The notes beneath the pieces were generated by a model that was given only the letters and a program-made list of their open reading frames with translations, did not search any database and was not told where the DNA came from. A program made the translations under genes and the position numbers. A stretch of DNA of 64,000 nucleotides from CAZQGO01 sp964593065 (lineage in GTDB: Bacteria; Oederibacteriota; JAAXVQ01). The stretch spans positions 40,944-104,943 of the forward strand of contig CAZQGO010000007.1 in the NCBI GenBank assembly GCA_964593065.1. Reading direction: 5' to 3'. This document shows, one piece after another, positions 42,811 through 51,420 of the stretch. Position 1 is the first letter of the stretch. Each line of letters begins with the position of its first letter.

Positions 42811-44183
42811 CCGATATTCACTCTCCCCTCGGGGTATTCCACGTGAGCCTGTTGAATTTGCGAGGCCGCGGCCAGTGCCAGCGTCAGCGGGCCCAGGCGT
42901 CCGACCAGCATCGCGAAAATGACCAGCAACTTGCAGGGCTGCGAAAACAGCGCGGAATAGCTTAAGTTGCCGCCGTCGCCCACCGACAAGCCGACCGTGC
43001 CGAGGGCCGAAGCGATCTCAAACAGCACGTTGTGCACGGGTTTGCCTTCCCACGCCGCCGTGACGAAGGTCAAGGCAACCAGCAAGGCCGTCATGATGAC
43101 CATGACCATGAGGGCCCGGTAGATCGTTTCCAGCGTCAGCCGGCGGTGGAAAGCGATCACCTGCCTCCGTCCCCGGAGCATGTTCCACACGGACAGGCAC
43201 ACCAGTGCGAAGGTCGTCGTCTTGATTCCTCCGCCCGTGCCGCCCGGGGAGGCCCCGATGAACATGAGGGGGATGATCAGATACATGGCCTGCAGGGGCA
43301 GGGCGCCCGTATCCTGGATGTTGAATCCCGCGGTGCGCGAGATGGAGGATAAAAACAAGGCCGGGCCCCAATTCAGGCCGCAGACCGCATGCAGACCGAC
43401 CATGCCCAGCAGCAACAGCGTCGCGGTGGTTGCCAGCACCATTTTGGTGTGCAGGGAAAGCCGGACCGGATTCCGGGTCCGCCGGAACAGGCCCAGGATT
43501 TCATTGAGCACGAAAAACCCCAGGCCGCCGACGATGGCCAGGACCATGATGGCGGCCACGGCCACGGGCTGGCGCCCTTCGCCCATCAGGTTATCCGAGA
43601 AAAGGCTGAAACCGGCGTTGTTGAATCCCGAAACCGCGTGGAAAACTCCCAAGGCCAGGGCCCGCCCCGGCGAATGGTGCGGCCAGTAGGCCCAAGTGAT
43701 CACCAGGGTCCCCAACAACTCCAGGCTCAGGCTGATCAGGATCACCTTGCGCACGAAGCGTCCCAGGCCCTCGGCCGTATCCAGGTTCATGGCCTGCTGG
43801 ATGGTGATGCGTTCGTGCACGCCGATGCGGCGGCCGGCTAAAACCGCGGCCGCGGAAGCCATCAGCATGTACCCCAAACCGCCGATTTTGATCAGGATCA
43901 GGATCACGACCTGGCCCCAGGGCGTGAAGGCGTGGGCCGTGTCCCGCACGATCAGGCCGGTCACGCACACGGCCGAAGTGGCCGTAAACAGGGCGTCCAC
44001 CCAAGGCAAGGAGGCCGAGCCCGGCGTCGCGGCGGGCAACCACAGCAGGCCGGTGCCCGCGGCGATGAACATGACGAACGTCAACACCAGCTTCTGGGCC
44101 GGCGACATGCCCAGCAATATCCCCACGCGCGCCTTGCTCTGCGCCTGCAGATTTCTCGCCGTGGCCTTCCCGTTCGCCGGCAT
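42807..44183 (-). CDS. trkH: TrkH/KtrB potassium uptake membrane subunit
   Basis: Integral membrane protein of 458 residues with ten or more helices. The four selectivity-filter repeats are visible as TSAVCVTGL, VSGFNNAGFSL, SISRTAGFN and ALGTVGLS, each with the expected Gly. GGTGGGIKTTT near residue 320 is the conserved lid segment. It forms K+ uptake channels with TrkA, probably Na+ or proton linked. The length fits KtrB more than the longer TrkH. GAGGAAC precedes the ATG. Confidence 0.93.
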   Translation of the reverse strand: MPANGKATARNLQAQSKARVGILLGMSPAQKLVLTFVMFIAAGTGLLWLPAATPGSASLPWVDALFTATSAVCVTGLIVRDTAHAFTPWGQVVILILIKIGGLGYMLMASAAAVLAGRRIGVHERITIQQAMNLDTAEGLGRFVRKVILISLSLELLGTLVITWAYWPHHSPGRALALGVFHAVSGFNNAGFSLFSDNLMGEGRQPVAVAAIMVLAIVGGLGFFVLNEILGLFRRTRNPVRLSLHTKMVLATTATLLLLGMVGLHAVCGLNWGPALFLSSISRTAGFNIQDTGALPLQAMYLIIPLMFIGASPGGTGGGIKTTTFALVCLSVWNMLRGRRQVIAFHRRLTLETIYRALMVMVIMTALLVALTFVTAAWEGKPVHNVLFEIASALGTVGLSVGDGGNLSYSALFSQPCKLLVIFAMLVGRLGPLTLALAAASQIQQAHVEYPEGRVNIG

Positions 44184-44185
44184 GA

Positions 44186-44626
44186 CTATCGGGGTTCCTC
44201 GAATCTCCGTGAGTTAAACAGGCGGCGGGTCTGAAAGCCCAGCGCCCATCGAAACAGAAGAAAATATCCGCCCCACCGGACCCCGTTGCCCAATTGATCC
44301 AGCAGCAGATGATGCGCCAGGCCAAAGGCCAGGCCGCCGGTCACCGCAGGAGCGATGCCGCCCCAGGCCGCGCCCGCAAAAACCAGGAGCAGTTCCCCGC
44401 TGTGCAGCCATAAAAAAACCCGCGGTTCGGGGTACTCCCGCCAGAATTTCGAAAAATCCCGGACGGACGGATGAGCGCGACGGGCAAGCCCATATTCGAC
44501 CAAATGATCCAAATCCAAGAAAACTCCGCTCAAGACGGAACAGCCCGCGGCCAGCCACGACCCGCTCAACAGGCCCAACGCCAGTCCGCCGACCAGGGAT
44601 GTTCCCGCGTGCACGGTTACCCGCAT
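44186..44626 (-). CDS. YdjM/DUF457-like membrane protein
   Basis: Protein of 146 residues with about four hydrophobic segments. LDLDHLVEY near residue 40 and AHHLLLDQLGN near residue 105 have the His/Asp pattern of the DUF457/YdjM family of putative membrane-bound metal-dependent hydrolases. The protein is short for the family. It lies two bases upstream of trkH and downstream of the NSS transporter. Function unknown. Confidence 0.5.
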   Translation of the reverse strand: MRVTVHAGTSLVGGLALGLLSGSWLAAGCSVLSGVFLDLDHLVEYGLARRAHPSVRDFSKFWREYPEPRVFLWLHSGELLLVFAGAAWGGIAPAVTGGLAFGLAHHLLLDQLGNGVRWGGYFLLFRWALGFQTRRLFNSRRFEEPR

Positions 44627-44638
44627 GGCCGGGATCCG

Positions 44639-46186
44639 TCAGGCGAAAAGTTCGTCCGACTCGGGAGCATGGCCGGCTTGCAACCTGGAAGCATCCCAGG
44701 GATAGAGGGAAAGAATGAACGCGGCCGCCAAGGTGGCCAGCAGCCAGCTGACGCCGATGCCCACCAGTGCGGAGGCCGAATAATGCCCGTATCCCTTGGC
44801 GATTTCCGCGGCCAGGGTGCGGACCAGCATGGCCAGCAGGATCGCGGGCGTTACATACTTTACGATGACATCCCAGCCCCGGTTGAGTTTGTGGCGCGCC
44901 TGCTGGTTGATGTGCCTGCGCAGGACATCCGCCTTGAACAGGTAGCCGACCACGAGGCATTCCAGCAGGCCGGCCAAGACCAGCCCGTATTGGTTCAAAA
45001 AATGATCCAGGATGTCCAACCAGTACAACCCGCCGCCGGTGGTGAAGACCAGGGAGCCCGCGAAGCCGATCAGGCAAACGACCGTGACCACGAGCTTGCG
45101 CGGGATCTTGAATTTATCCAGGAGGCCGCTGGTGAAGGCCTCGATCATCGAAACCGCCGAAGACAGGCCTGCGATCACGAGCGCCGTGAAAAACAGGACC
45201 CCGAACAATTCGCGCAAATACGGCAAGCGGGAAATGGCCTCCGGGAAAACGACGAAGGCCAGACTGGGACCGGATTCGATGACCTGATCGATGGGCAGTC
45301 CCTTGGCTTGGGCCAGGTAGCCCAGGATGGAAAAAACCGCGAATCCCGCCACGAAAGAATACAGGCAGTTGACCAGGCTGGTGGTGACCGCGTTCGAAAC
45401 CAAATCCGTCCGTCGGGGCAAGTAGCTCGCGTAGGCGATCATGATCCCAAAAGCCAGGGAGAGGGTGAAAAAAATCTGCCCGTAGGCCGCCATCCAGACC
45501 CTCGGGTCGAGCAACCGGCTCCATTGGGGCAGCAAATAGTACTTGAGGCCTTCCGCGGCTCCCGGCAGGGTCAGGCCCCAGGCCACCAAAATGAGGGTGG
45601 TGGCCAGCAACAGGGGCATGAAAATCTTGCAGGCTCTTTCGATGCCGTGGTGGATCTCCTGGTAGCTGATCCACCAGGTCGCCAGCCACATCAGGGCCGT
45701 GGCCGCCACGATGGACGGCCGCAGACCCCCGAGACGGGCCGGAGAGGCGGTCAAGCCCAGGTAGTGGTTCAGGAAGAAGTCCTGGGTATCCGCGCCCCAT
45801 TTCAGGTCGAAGGAAAAAAGCACGTAATTCGCGCACCAGCCGATCACGACCTCGTAATAAAACATGATCCCGAACAGGACGAACAAGGGCATCCACCACC
45901 CCAGCCATTCCGTCCGGCGGCTGATTTTGGCAAAGGCCAGCGGGGCGGCCGCCTGTTTGCGGTGTCCCAGGCCGTATTCCAGCAGCAGCAGGGGGATCCC
46001 GGCCGTCAGCAGGGCCACCGCATAGGGTATCATGAACGCGCCCCCGCCATGGATGTAGACCATGTAGGAAAAGCGCCAGATATTGCCCAAGCCGATGGCG
46101 GCGCCGACCGCCGCGAAAAGAAACCCCAGGTTCGAGGAGAACAAGCCGCGTTTTTCGCCGGAAGCCGTGACCGTCACGGGCGTCAT
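44639..46186 (-). CDS. Sodium:neurotransmitter symporter (NSS/SNF) family transporter
   Basis: Integral membrane protein of 515 residues with eleven to twelve helices. The first helix carries the NSS signature GFLFAAVGAAIGLGNIWRFSY, and the unwound helix 6 region appears as ESGPSLAFVVFPEAI. Members import amino acids or related osmolytes with Na+. The substrate is not predictable. ATG 46186 with GGAAGGCAGGG upstream was preferred to an in-frame TTG. It stands next to the potassium uptake genes, which might point to a common osmotic role (inference). Confidence 0.92.
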   Translation of the reverse strand: MTPVTVTASGEKRGLFSSNLGFLFAAVGAAIGLGNIWRFSYMVYIHGGGAFMIPYAVALLTAGIPLLLLEYGLGHRKQAAAPLAFAKISRRTEWLGWWMPLFVLFGIMFYYEVVIGWCANYVLFSFDLKWGADTQDFFLNHYLGLTASPARLGGLRPSIVAATALMWLATWWISYQEIHHGIERACKIFMPLLLATTLILVAWGLTLPGAAEGLKYYLLPQWSRLLDPRVWMAAYGQIFFTLSLAFGIMIAYASYLPRRTDLVSNAVTTSLVNCLYSFVAGFAVFSILGYLAQAKGLPIDQVIESGPSLAFVVFPEAISRLPYLRELFGVLFFTALVIAGLSSAVSMIEAFTSGLLDKFKIPRKLVVTVVCLIGFAGSLVFTTGGGLYWLDILDHFLNQYGLVLAGLLECLVVGYLFKADVLRRHINQQARHKLNRGWDVIVKYVTPAILLAMLVRTLAAEIAKGYGHYSASALVGIGVSWLLATLAAAFILSLYPWDASRLQAGHAPESDELFA

Positions 46187-46200
46187 TCCCTGCCTTCCCG

Positions 46201-46242
46201 GAAATAACAAGGCAGGCCGGGCCCGGGGGCCTTAAGCCTGCC
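46201..46242 (-). terminator. Possible terminator or leader hairpin upstream of the NSS gene
   Basis: GGCAGGC and GCCTGCC (46211-46242) close a GC-rich loop, followed on the minus strand by TTGTTATTTC. The T-run is imperfect. It could end the DUF6485 transcript. Confidence 0.45.
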
Positions 46243-46310
46243 GGGACTCATCATACCCGCTCGTGCCACCCGCGTCAACGGAAATCCCTCCCCGGCCCCG
46301 GACCGCGCCC

Positions 46311-46505
46311 TTACGCCCGGCGGCGCGACCGCAGATAAGCCTCCACGGACCGGTCATAGGTCTTCTCCGCGGCGGAATCGAAGTAGCAGGCAGGCAGTTC
46401 TCCCGAACGGCGGTGGTAGGCGATGCATTCGCAGCACACGCCCTTGCGGGAGCAGGGGTAAGTGCAATTGCAGGTTTGGCGATTTTTCTCCTCACGGCAT
46501 TCCAT
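46311..46505 (-). CDS. Cys-rich DUF6485-type small protein
   Basis: Protein of 64 residues with seven cysteines, in MECREEKN, TCNCTYPCS, GVCCECIAYH and LPACYF. The pattern matches the DUF6485 family of probable metal- or Fe-S-binding small proteins. GGAGGG precedes the ATG at 46505. No function is known. It lies between yjbQ and the NSS gene on the same strand. Confidence 0.75.
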   Translation of the reverse strand: MECREEKNRQTCNCTYPCSRKGVCCECIAYHRRSGELPACYFDSAAEKTYDRSVEAYLRSRRRA

Positions 46506-46567
46506 GCCGTCCCTCCATCCCCTGCGCTTCCCGGTCCAAAGCGCGGAAGCGCGCGGGACTCCCGATT

Positions 46568-46981
46568 TTATTCCCCCATGACCTTGATGATCAAGCGTTT
46601 GGGGCGCCGGCCGTCGAATTCCGCGTAGAAGACTTGCTGCCAGGGACCCAAATCCAGCCGTCCCCCGGTAATGGGCAAGATTACCTGGTGGTGGACCAGG
46701 AGGTTTTTCAAATGGGCGTCTCCGTTGCTCTCGCCGGTTTGGTGGTGGCGGTAATTCTTTCCCGACGGCGCCAATGTTTCCAGCCACTCGTCGATGTCCT
46801 GCAACAGCCCGGATTCCGCGTCGTTGACGAACACCCCGGCCGTGATGTGCAGGGCGGACACCAAGACCAGCCCTTCCTGCACGGCGGCGGCCTGCACGGC
46901 CTTCGCCACGTCGCCGGTGATGTTCCGGTATTCACGCTGCCGTTTCGTGTGAAATGTCATGTAGGTCGTATAGCTGCGCAT
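46568..46981 (-). CDS. yjbQ: YjbQ family (UPF0047) protein
   Basis: Protein of 137 residues covering the whole YjbQ fold. LVLVSALHITAGVFVND, NYRHHQTGESNGDAHLKN and the ending FYAEFDGRRPKRLIIKVMGE are strongly conserved. The family has a metal site of histidines; some members show weak thiamin phosphate synthase activity, but the physiological role is open. GAGGTGCC precedes the ATG. It follows mlaD by 37 bases. Confidence 0.93.
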   Translation of the reverse strand: MRSYTTYMTFHTKRQREYRNITGDVAKAVQAAAVQEGLVLVSALHITAGVFVNDAESGLLQDIDEWLETLAPSGKNYRHHQTGESNGDAHLKNLLVHHQVILPITGGRLDLGPWQQVFYAEFDGRRPKRLIIKVMGE

Positions 46982-47018
46982 GGCACCTCGTGCGCGGTGG
47001 CGAGCAACGCGACGGTGA

Positions 47019-48317
47019 TTAAAATTTCATTTTGAACAAGACGTTCAGCAGGTCCTCGTCCCGGTAATGAATGGTCAAGCCGGCCTTGTAGAAGGGGGTC
47101 CGGAAAACGTCCTCGGCGCCGGCGGTGATTTCGATCAGATCCAGCAGCACGACGCCGGTTCGCAGATCCACTTGCGCGGGATTGAATTCCACCCGGTAGG
47201 CGTCCAGCAGCACGCGGAAATCGTCTTCGAAAAGGCGCAAGTCCAGCCCGGCCACGAAATATTCGTCCTTGATCAATCCGCCCCGGATGAAAAGCGGGGT
47301 ATCCAAAATGCGCCAGGCCAGCTGGGCGGTGAAAGTCGTCTCGTCTTCCTCGAGCCCGTACAGGCGGCTGACTTTGTTGATGCCCAATTGGTAGTAGCGT
47401 TTTTCGTTGGGCCAAATCAGAAGATCGACGTGGCCGGCGGCAATGTCCTGGGCGTATTTATCCAGCCCGAAATTCAGGTCGAAGCGGATGCGGTCCGCTT
47501 TTTCCTGGTACTCGCCCACCTTTTCCACCACCCGGGCGGCGGTCTTGACGGTTTTATCCAGGGCCTCGCGGGTTTCCGGGCTGAAGAGTTTCTCCTCCGC
47601 CCCCTTGAGTTCGCCGGCCACCTCCCGGATTTCGCGCACCGCGGCCACCAGCTCGTCGTAGAGCTGGGGGTCCCGGATGAATTTCATCGCCGAGCCGTGG
47701 GAGGCGTTCAGGGTTCCGATGAAGGTTTGCAGCTGCTGCAGGGAGGCGCGCAATTCCCGGTACAGGTCCGGATCGTTGACCAGTGCACCCAGGGTGCCTT
47801 CGCCCGTTGCGATCTTGGAAGAGACCTGCTGCAGGTCCTGCAGCAGGCTTCCGGCCGAGGTCATGATCTGGCTCAGAAGATCGCGCGTGTTTTCCGGCGG
47901 CACCCCTTCCAGCACGGTGCCGTTGGCGGCGGGGGGCGCCTCCGGGCTGCCCTGGGTGAGGTCCACGTACATGTCGCCGAGAAGCCCCATGCCCTGGATG
48001 ACCGCCTTGGAGTCGGTCTTGATGTACTTGCGAATCCGGCGTTCCACCTTCAACACGACCCGCAGGCGGGGCGGGTCGCTTCCGGGCACAAAATCCACGT
48101 AGCTGACCGTACCGACCTCCACGCCGGAAAACCACACGGGCGAGGAGGGCCTCAAGCCGGCCACTTCCGGGAAGTAGGCCACCAATTTGAATTTCGCGGA
48201 AAAAGGATTCACGCCCTTGGTGGGAAAGATCATGGCGAGCAGGGTCACGCCCAGCGCCACGGCCAGCAGGGTCCCCACCTTGAATTGCATGGCAGGATAA
48301 TTTCGGCTGCTCTTCAC
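47019..48317 (-). CDS. mlaD: MlaD-type MCE-domain lipid transport protein
   Basis: Protein of 432 residues. One membrane anchor (about 10-30) is followed by an MCE domain (about 40-120; FPEVAGLRPSSPVWFSGVEVG) and a long helical region (150-290). The C-terminal half is beta-rich and ends in an aromatic Phe (LFKMKF). MCE proteins form periplasmic hexamers that bind phospholipids for transport between membranes. The beta-rich tail is much longer than in E. coli MlaD and may contact the outer membrane (inference). The GTG start overlaps mlaF by four bases. Confidence 0.9.
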   Translation of the reverse strand: MKSSRNYPAMQFKVGTLLAVALGVTLLAMIFPTKGVNPFSAKFKLVAYFPEVAGLRPSSPVWFSGVEVGTVSYVDFVPGSDPPRLRVVLKVERRIRKYIKTDSKAVIQGMGLLGDMYVDLTQGSPEAPPAANGTVLEGVPPENTRDLLSQIMTSAGSLLQDLQQVSSKIATGEGTLGALVNDPDLYRELRASLQQLQTFIGTLNASHGSAMKFIRDPQLYDELVAAVREIREVAGELKGAEEKLFSPETREALDKTVKTAARVVEKVGEYQEKADRIRFDLNFGLDKYAQDIAAGHVDLLIWPNEKRYYQLGINKVSRLYGLEEDETTFTAQLAWRILDTPLFIRGGLIKDEYFVAGLDLRLFEDDFRVLLDAYRVEFNPAQVDLRTGVVLLDLIEITAGAEDVFRTPFYKAGLTIHYRDEDLLNVLFKMKF

Positions 48318-49069
48318 GCGGCCCCCTCGTGGACGCCGGCGCGGTCTTCGGCCGGCCGGTAATAGAGCGCCAGCATGCGTTTGCGGTTGGCGCTGAACTG
48401 CCGTTTGGTCCCGCTCCAGACCACGCTTCCGTCCCGCAGGATCGCGAAACGGTCGGCCACGGTCAAGGCGTCGTCCAAGGCATGCGTCACGACGACGCTG
48501 GTGACCCGGTGCTGGTGTTTCAACCGGTTGATCAGCTCCAGAATGCCTCCCGCCGCCAGGGGATCCAGCCCGGTCGTGGGTTCGTCATATAAGATCACCG
48601 CGGGTTCATAAATCAGCGCCCGCGCGATGGCCACGCGGCGGCGCATGCCGCCGGACAGTTCCTCCGGCATCATGTCCATGGTCTCTTCCAGGCCCACCGT
48701 GCGGAGCATGTTTCGCACCAGCGGTTCGAGTTCCCCGTGGCTCCGGGAGGTGTGTTCCAAATAATAATAAGCCACGTTCTCGCCCACGGTCAAGGAATCG
48801 AACAGCGCTCCTTCTTGAAACACGATTCCCAGGCGTTTTCTTAACTCGACCAGTTGCTCGTAGGGAAGCCGGGTGATCTCGCGCCCCAAGACCTTCACTT
48901 CCCCTCGGTCCGGCCGGAGCAATCCCAGCATGATTTTAAGAATGGTGCTTTTGCCGGACCCGGAAGCCCCCAGGATGGCGAGGGTTTCCTGCTCCCCGAC
49001 GTCCAAGTGCACGTCCTGCAGGATTCTTTTTTCCCCGATGGAATAATCCACGCCGCGCAAAGTCAGCAT
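48314..49069 (-). CDS. mlaF: MlaF-type ABC transporter ATPase
   Basis: ATPase of 251 residues with Walker A GASGSGKST, Q-loop VFQEGALFDSLTV, signature LSGGMRRRVAIARAL, Walker B ILYDEPTTGLDP and the switch histidine VVTHALDD. The GALFDSLTV segment is typical of the MCE-associated ATPases. It drives lipid movement together with MlaE in the inner membrane. GGAGTATAG precedes the ATG, three bases after the mlaE stop. Confidence 0.95.
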   Translation of the reverse strand: MLTLRGVDYSIGEKRILQDVHLDVGEQETLAILGASGSGKSTILKIMLGLLRPDRGEVKVLGREITRLPYEQLVELRKRLGIVFQEGALFDSLTVGENVAYYYLEHTSRSHGELEPLVRNMLRTVGLEETMDMMPEELSGGMRRRVAIARALIYEPAVILYDEPTTGLDPLAAGGILELINRLKHQHRVTSVVVTHALDDALTVADRFAILRDGSVVWSGTKRQFSANRKRMLALYYRPAEDRAGVHEGAA

Positions 49070-49072
49070 GCG

Positions 49073-49831
49073 CTATACTCCGAAGGCTTTCAGGATCAGG
49101 AAGCCGATGACGTAATTGGCGAGAAAAATCGCCACCGAGCTGGTCACCACGGCGCGGGCGGCGGCTTCCCCCACTCCGCGGACTCCCAGGGAGGTCCGCA
49201 GGCCCAGGAAACAGGCGATGGTCGCGATCAGGTACCCGAACACAAAGGGTTTCAGCAGGCCCCCCGACAGGTGCCGGATCACAAAGGCCTTGCGGGCCTC
49301 GAACCAGAACACGCCGGGTGAAACCGTGGAAACCAGGAACCCTCCCAAAAGTGTCACCAGGTTCATGATCATCGTCAAGGCCGGCAGCATGATCAGCAAC
49401 GCCAGCAAACGGGGGGTGACCAGTTTCTGCATGGGATCCTGGCCCAAGCCCTCGATGGAGTCAATCTGCTGGGTCACGCGCATGGAACCCAGTTCGGCCG
49501 CGATCCGGGCGCCCACCCGGCCCGCCAGCATCAACGCGGAAAAAACGGGAGCCAGTTCGCGCACGGTCGCCACGGCCAGCATCCGCCCGATATAGACCTT
49601 GGCGCCGTAGAGTTCCATCTCCGCTTCCATGATGATGGTGATGGCCATGCCGACGAACAAGCCGGTCGCGATGAGAATGAGCAGGGACTGCACCCCCAGG
49701 GCATCAAGCTGGTCGAGCACATCCCGGGAACGGGGCGGACGCCGGACGGCGGAAATCAGTGCCTGCACGCTGAAAAGGCAATAATCGCCGAGTTTCTCCA
49801 TGGTCCTGTGTATTTGCGCCCACCAGGACAT
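49073..49831 (-). CDS. mlaE: MlaE-type permease
   Basis: Integral membrane protein of 252 residues with five to six helices. GAKVYIGRMLAVATVRELAPVFSALMLAGRVGARIAAELGSM is the long conserved MlaE/YrbE motif, with EALG-type VTQQIDSIEGLG next to it. It is the first gene of the mlaEFD operon. ATG 49831 with GGAGGGG eight bases upstream was chosen. No MlaB or MlaC gene is seen in the window. Confidence 0.94.
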   Translation of the reverse strand: MSWWAQIHRTMEKLGDYCLFSVQALISAVRRPPRSRDVLDQLDALGVQSLLILIATGLFVGMAITIIMEAEMELYGAKVYIGRMLAVATVRELAPVFSALMLAGRVGARIAAELGSMRVTQQIDSIEGLGQDPMQKLVTPRLLALLIMLPALTMIMNLVTLLGGFLVSTVSPGVFWFEARKAFVIRHLSGGLLKPFVFGYLIATIACFLGLRTSLGVRGVGEAAARAVVTSSVAIFLANYVIGFLILKAFGV

Positions 49832-49946
49832 CACCCGCGCCCCTCCGTCCACTTTGCCTGCGAGCGTCCGACCTCCGCCTCCGGATCAAACCGGAGCCTG
49901 GAGGAGGCCGCACTTCCGGCTTTGAAGAACAAGCATCCGGGCCTGT

Positions 49947-50465
49947 TTACGGGGCCGGGTCATTCCGCGCCTTCCGCCAGCGCTGAAATTCTTCCTCGAA
50001 GTTCGGGGTAAAGAGGCCGGAGCGCAGGGCGGTTTGGATCTCCGCCGGCTCCCACCAGCGCCCCTCCTCGATTTCCGCGGGCTCCGGATGAACCGGCCCT
50101 TCCCACCGGAACTGAAAGGTGTCGACCAGCTCCGATTCCACTTCATTACACATGAGGTACCGGTAGAGAAATTCGAGTTCCACGCCCGAGATGCCCAGTT
50201 CTTCCTTCAATTCGCGCCGCGCCGCGGCCAGGGGGCTCTCGCCGGGTTTGAGGTGCCCCCCGACGGACGTGTCCCACTTGCCGGGTTGAATATCCTTGTG
50301 GCGGGATCGTTTTTGCAGATAAAGCCGTCCGCGGGAGTCGCAGACCAACACATGGGCCACCCGGTGGGTCAGGGTGGGATCGCCATGGCACGTTTCCCTG
50401 GGCGCCAGACCCACGACCCGGCCCTGTTCATCCACGATTTCGAACATTTCGTAAGCGTCCGGCAT
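49947..50465 (-). CDS. Nudix hydrolase
   Basis: Protein of 172 residues. The Nudix box GHLKPGESPLAAARREL followed by KEELG is complete, and WDTSVGGHL and the N-terminal EMFEIVDEQGRVVG fit the YfcD/IPP-isomerase-like subgroup. The substrate is probably a nucleoside or isoprenoid diphosphate but cannot be named. ATG 50465 is preceded by AAGATG. It lies downstream of the initiator tRNA terminator. Confidence 0.9.
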   Translation of the reverse strand: MPDAYEMFEIVDEQGRVVGLAPRETCHGDPTLTHRVAHVLVCDSRGRLYLQKRSRHKDIQPGKWDTSVGGHLKPGESPLAAARRELKEELGISGVELEFLYRYLMCNEVESELVDTFQFRWEGPVHPEPAEIEEGRWWEPAEIQTALRSGLFTPNFEEEFQRWRKARNDPAP

Positions 50466-50524
50466 GCGCACATCTTAGCAAAAATAACCGGCTCGCGGGC
50501 ATTATTTCTCCGTAGCCGGCCCGG

Positions 50525-50563
50525 AAAAAACAAAGCCCGCCGGGGGTATTCTCCCCGGCGGGC
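50525..50563 (-). terminator. Rho-independent terminator of the initiator tRNA
   Basis: GCCCGCCGGGG pairs perfectly with its complement over 11 bases around a seven-base loop, followed on the minus strand by TTTGTTTTTT. Confidence 0.9.
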
Positions 50564-50574
50564 GAAGGGTATTC

Positions 50575-50649
50575 TGGTTGCGGGGGCTGGATTTGAACCA
50601 GCAACCTTTGGGTTATGAGCCCAACGAGCTACCGTTGCTCCACCCCGCG
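50575..50649 (-). tRNA. Initiator tRNA-Met (CAU), CCA encoded
   Basis: A full cloverleaf of 75 bases including CCA. The acceptor stem begins C1 opposite A72, an unpaired end that marks bacterial initiator tRNA. The anticodon loop is CTCATAA, flanked by the three consecutive G-C pairs of initiators (GGG/CCC). The T-loop reads TTCAAAT. It is flanked by its own promoter and terminator. Confidence 0.95.
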
Positions 50650-50661
50650 GCGTTGGTGGAG

Positions 50662-50690
50662 ACTCTAGCACAGGGAGGGAGGGATGTCTA
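50662..50690 (-). promoter_or_regulatory. Promoter of initiator tRNA-Met
   Basis: TAGACA (50685-50690, one mismatch) and the extended -10 TGCTAGAGT (TAGAGT at 50662-50667) are spaced by 17 bases. The predicted start lies about six bases before the tRNA. Confidence 0.7.
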
Positions 50691-50750
50691 GGGGGAATAA
50701 AAAAAAGTTGGAAAAAACCTTGCGCCGGGCCGCGCCGTCTGGCGCAGGGC

Positions 50751-50839
50751 TGGTGCCGGGGGCCGGGATCGAACCGGCATGAACCTTTCGGCTCAGCGGA
50801 TTTTAAGTCCGCTGCGTCTGCCTATTCCGCCACCCCGGC
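50751..50839 (-). tRNA. tRNA-Leu (UAA), CCA encoded
   Basis: Class II tRNA of 89 bases with long variable arm TGAGCCGAAAGGTTCA. The acceptor GCCGGGG pairs with CCCCGGC, the anticodon loop is CTTAAAA (anticodon UAA), and the T-loop is TTCGATC. The 5' end overlaps the DUF501 coding sequence by 18 bases. Confidence 0.95.
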
Positions 50840-51403
50840 TTGCTCTGAATTTTTCCAGCATTGGCGGCATTCGCCGTCCGCCTCCTGCAGGGAGAGCAGT
50901 TTTTCCACCAACAGTCCCACGGGGTTGCTGTAGGTGGCGAGATAATGGGCATAATGCGTGTGCAGGCATTTGATGGAGTTCAAGTCGGCGACTCCGCCGA
51001 TCCCCAGCCGTGACATCTCCTCGGACAGGAGCCGCCGCGTCTGGCGCAGGTGCAGGCGGTCCGTCCGCTCCAGCAAGGCATTGCGGACATAGATGTATTC
51101 CAGGTGCGCATCCCGCAAATTTTGGCTCAACTCGCCGTCCTCGCGGACCTGCGTTTGAATGCGCCGGATGTACCCCTGGTCTTCTATGCGGCCGATCCGG
51201 CTGACCATGACCGGGCAAGTCAACCAAAAAACCGTGGGAAAAAACTCCGCGTCGGTCTCCGTCTGGGGCAGAGGCCGGTTGACGATGACCTGGGGGCAAT
51301 GCCGCGGACACCGCCGGGCGATGCCGCACACATTCCGGGGTTGACGCTGAATCTGTTTGGCGATGATGTCCTGGTCGGTCGCGTTCATTTTCTCCCAGCG
51401 CAT
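50822..51403 (-). CDS. DUF501 family protein
   Basis: Protein of 193 residues with the DUF501 core: IQRQPRNVCGIARRCPRHCP at the start, FWLTCPVMVSRIGRIEDQG in the middle and CLHTHYAHYLATYSNPVG near residue 155. It is rich in Cys (CxxxC, CRQC) and may bind metal. The function is unknown; it is often next to ftsB and eno in other bacteria. The stop TAG at 50822-50824 lies inside the D-arm of tRNA-Leu, so the last five codons overlap the tRNA gene. GGAGG precedes the ATG. Confidence 0.85.
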   Translation of the reverse strand: MRWEKMNATDQDIIAKQIQRQPRNVCGIARRCPRHCPQVIVNRPLPQTETDAEFFPTVFWLTCPVMVSRIGRIEDQGYIRRIQTQVREDGELSQNLRDAHLEYIYVRNALLERTDRLHLRQTRRLLSEEMSRLGIGGVADLNSIKCLHTHYAHYLATYSNPVGLLVEKLLSLQEADGECRQCWKNSEQAGVAE

Positions 51404-51420
51404 GTCCCGGCCTCCAGACG

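Noticed and set aside
44471..46207. Plus-strand frame of 578 codons opposite the NSS transporter
   Set aside because: The minus strand encodes an obvious NSS transporter; the antisense translation is a hydrophilic shadow.
49878..49895. Six-base inverted repeat between the Nudix gene and mlaE
   Set aside because: Short, without T-run or clear relation to a promoter; likely chance in GC-rich DNA.
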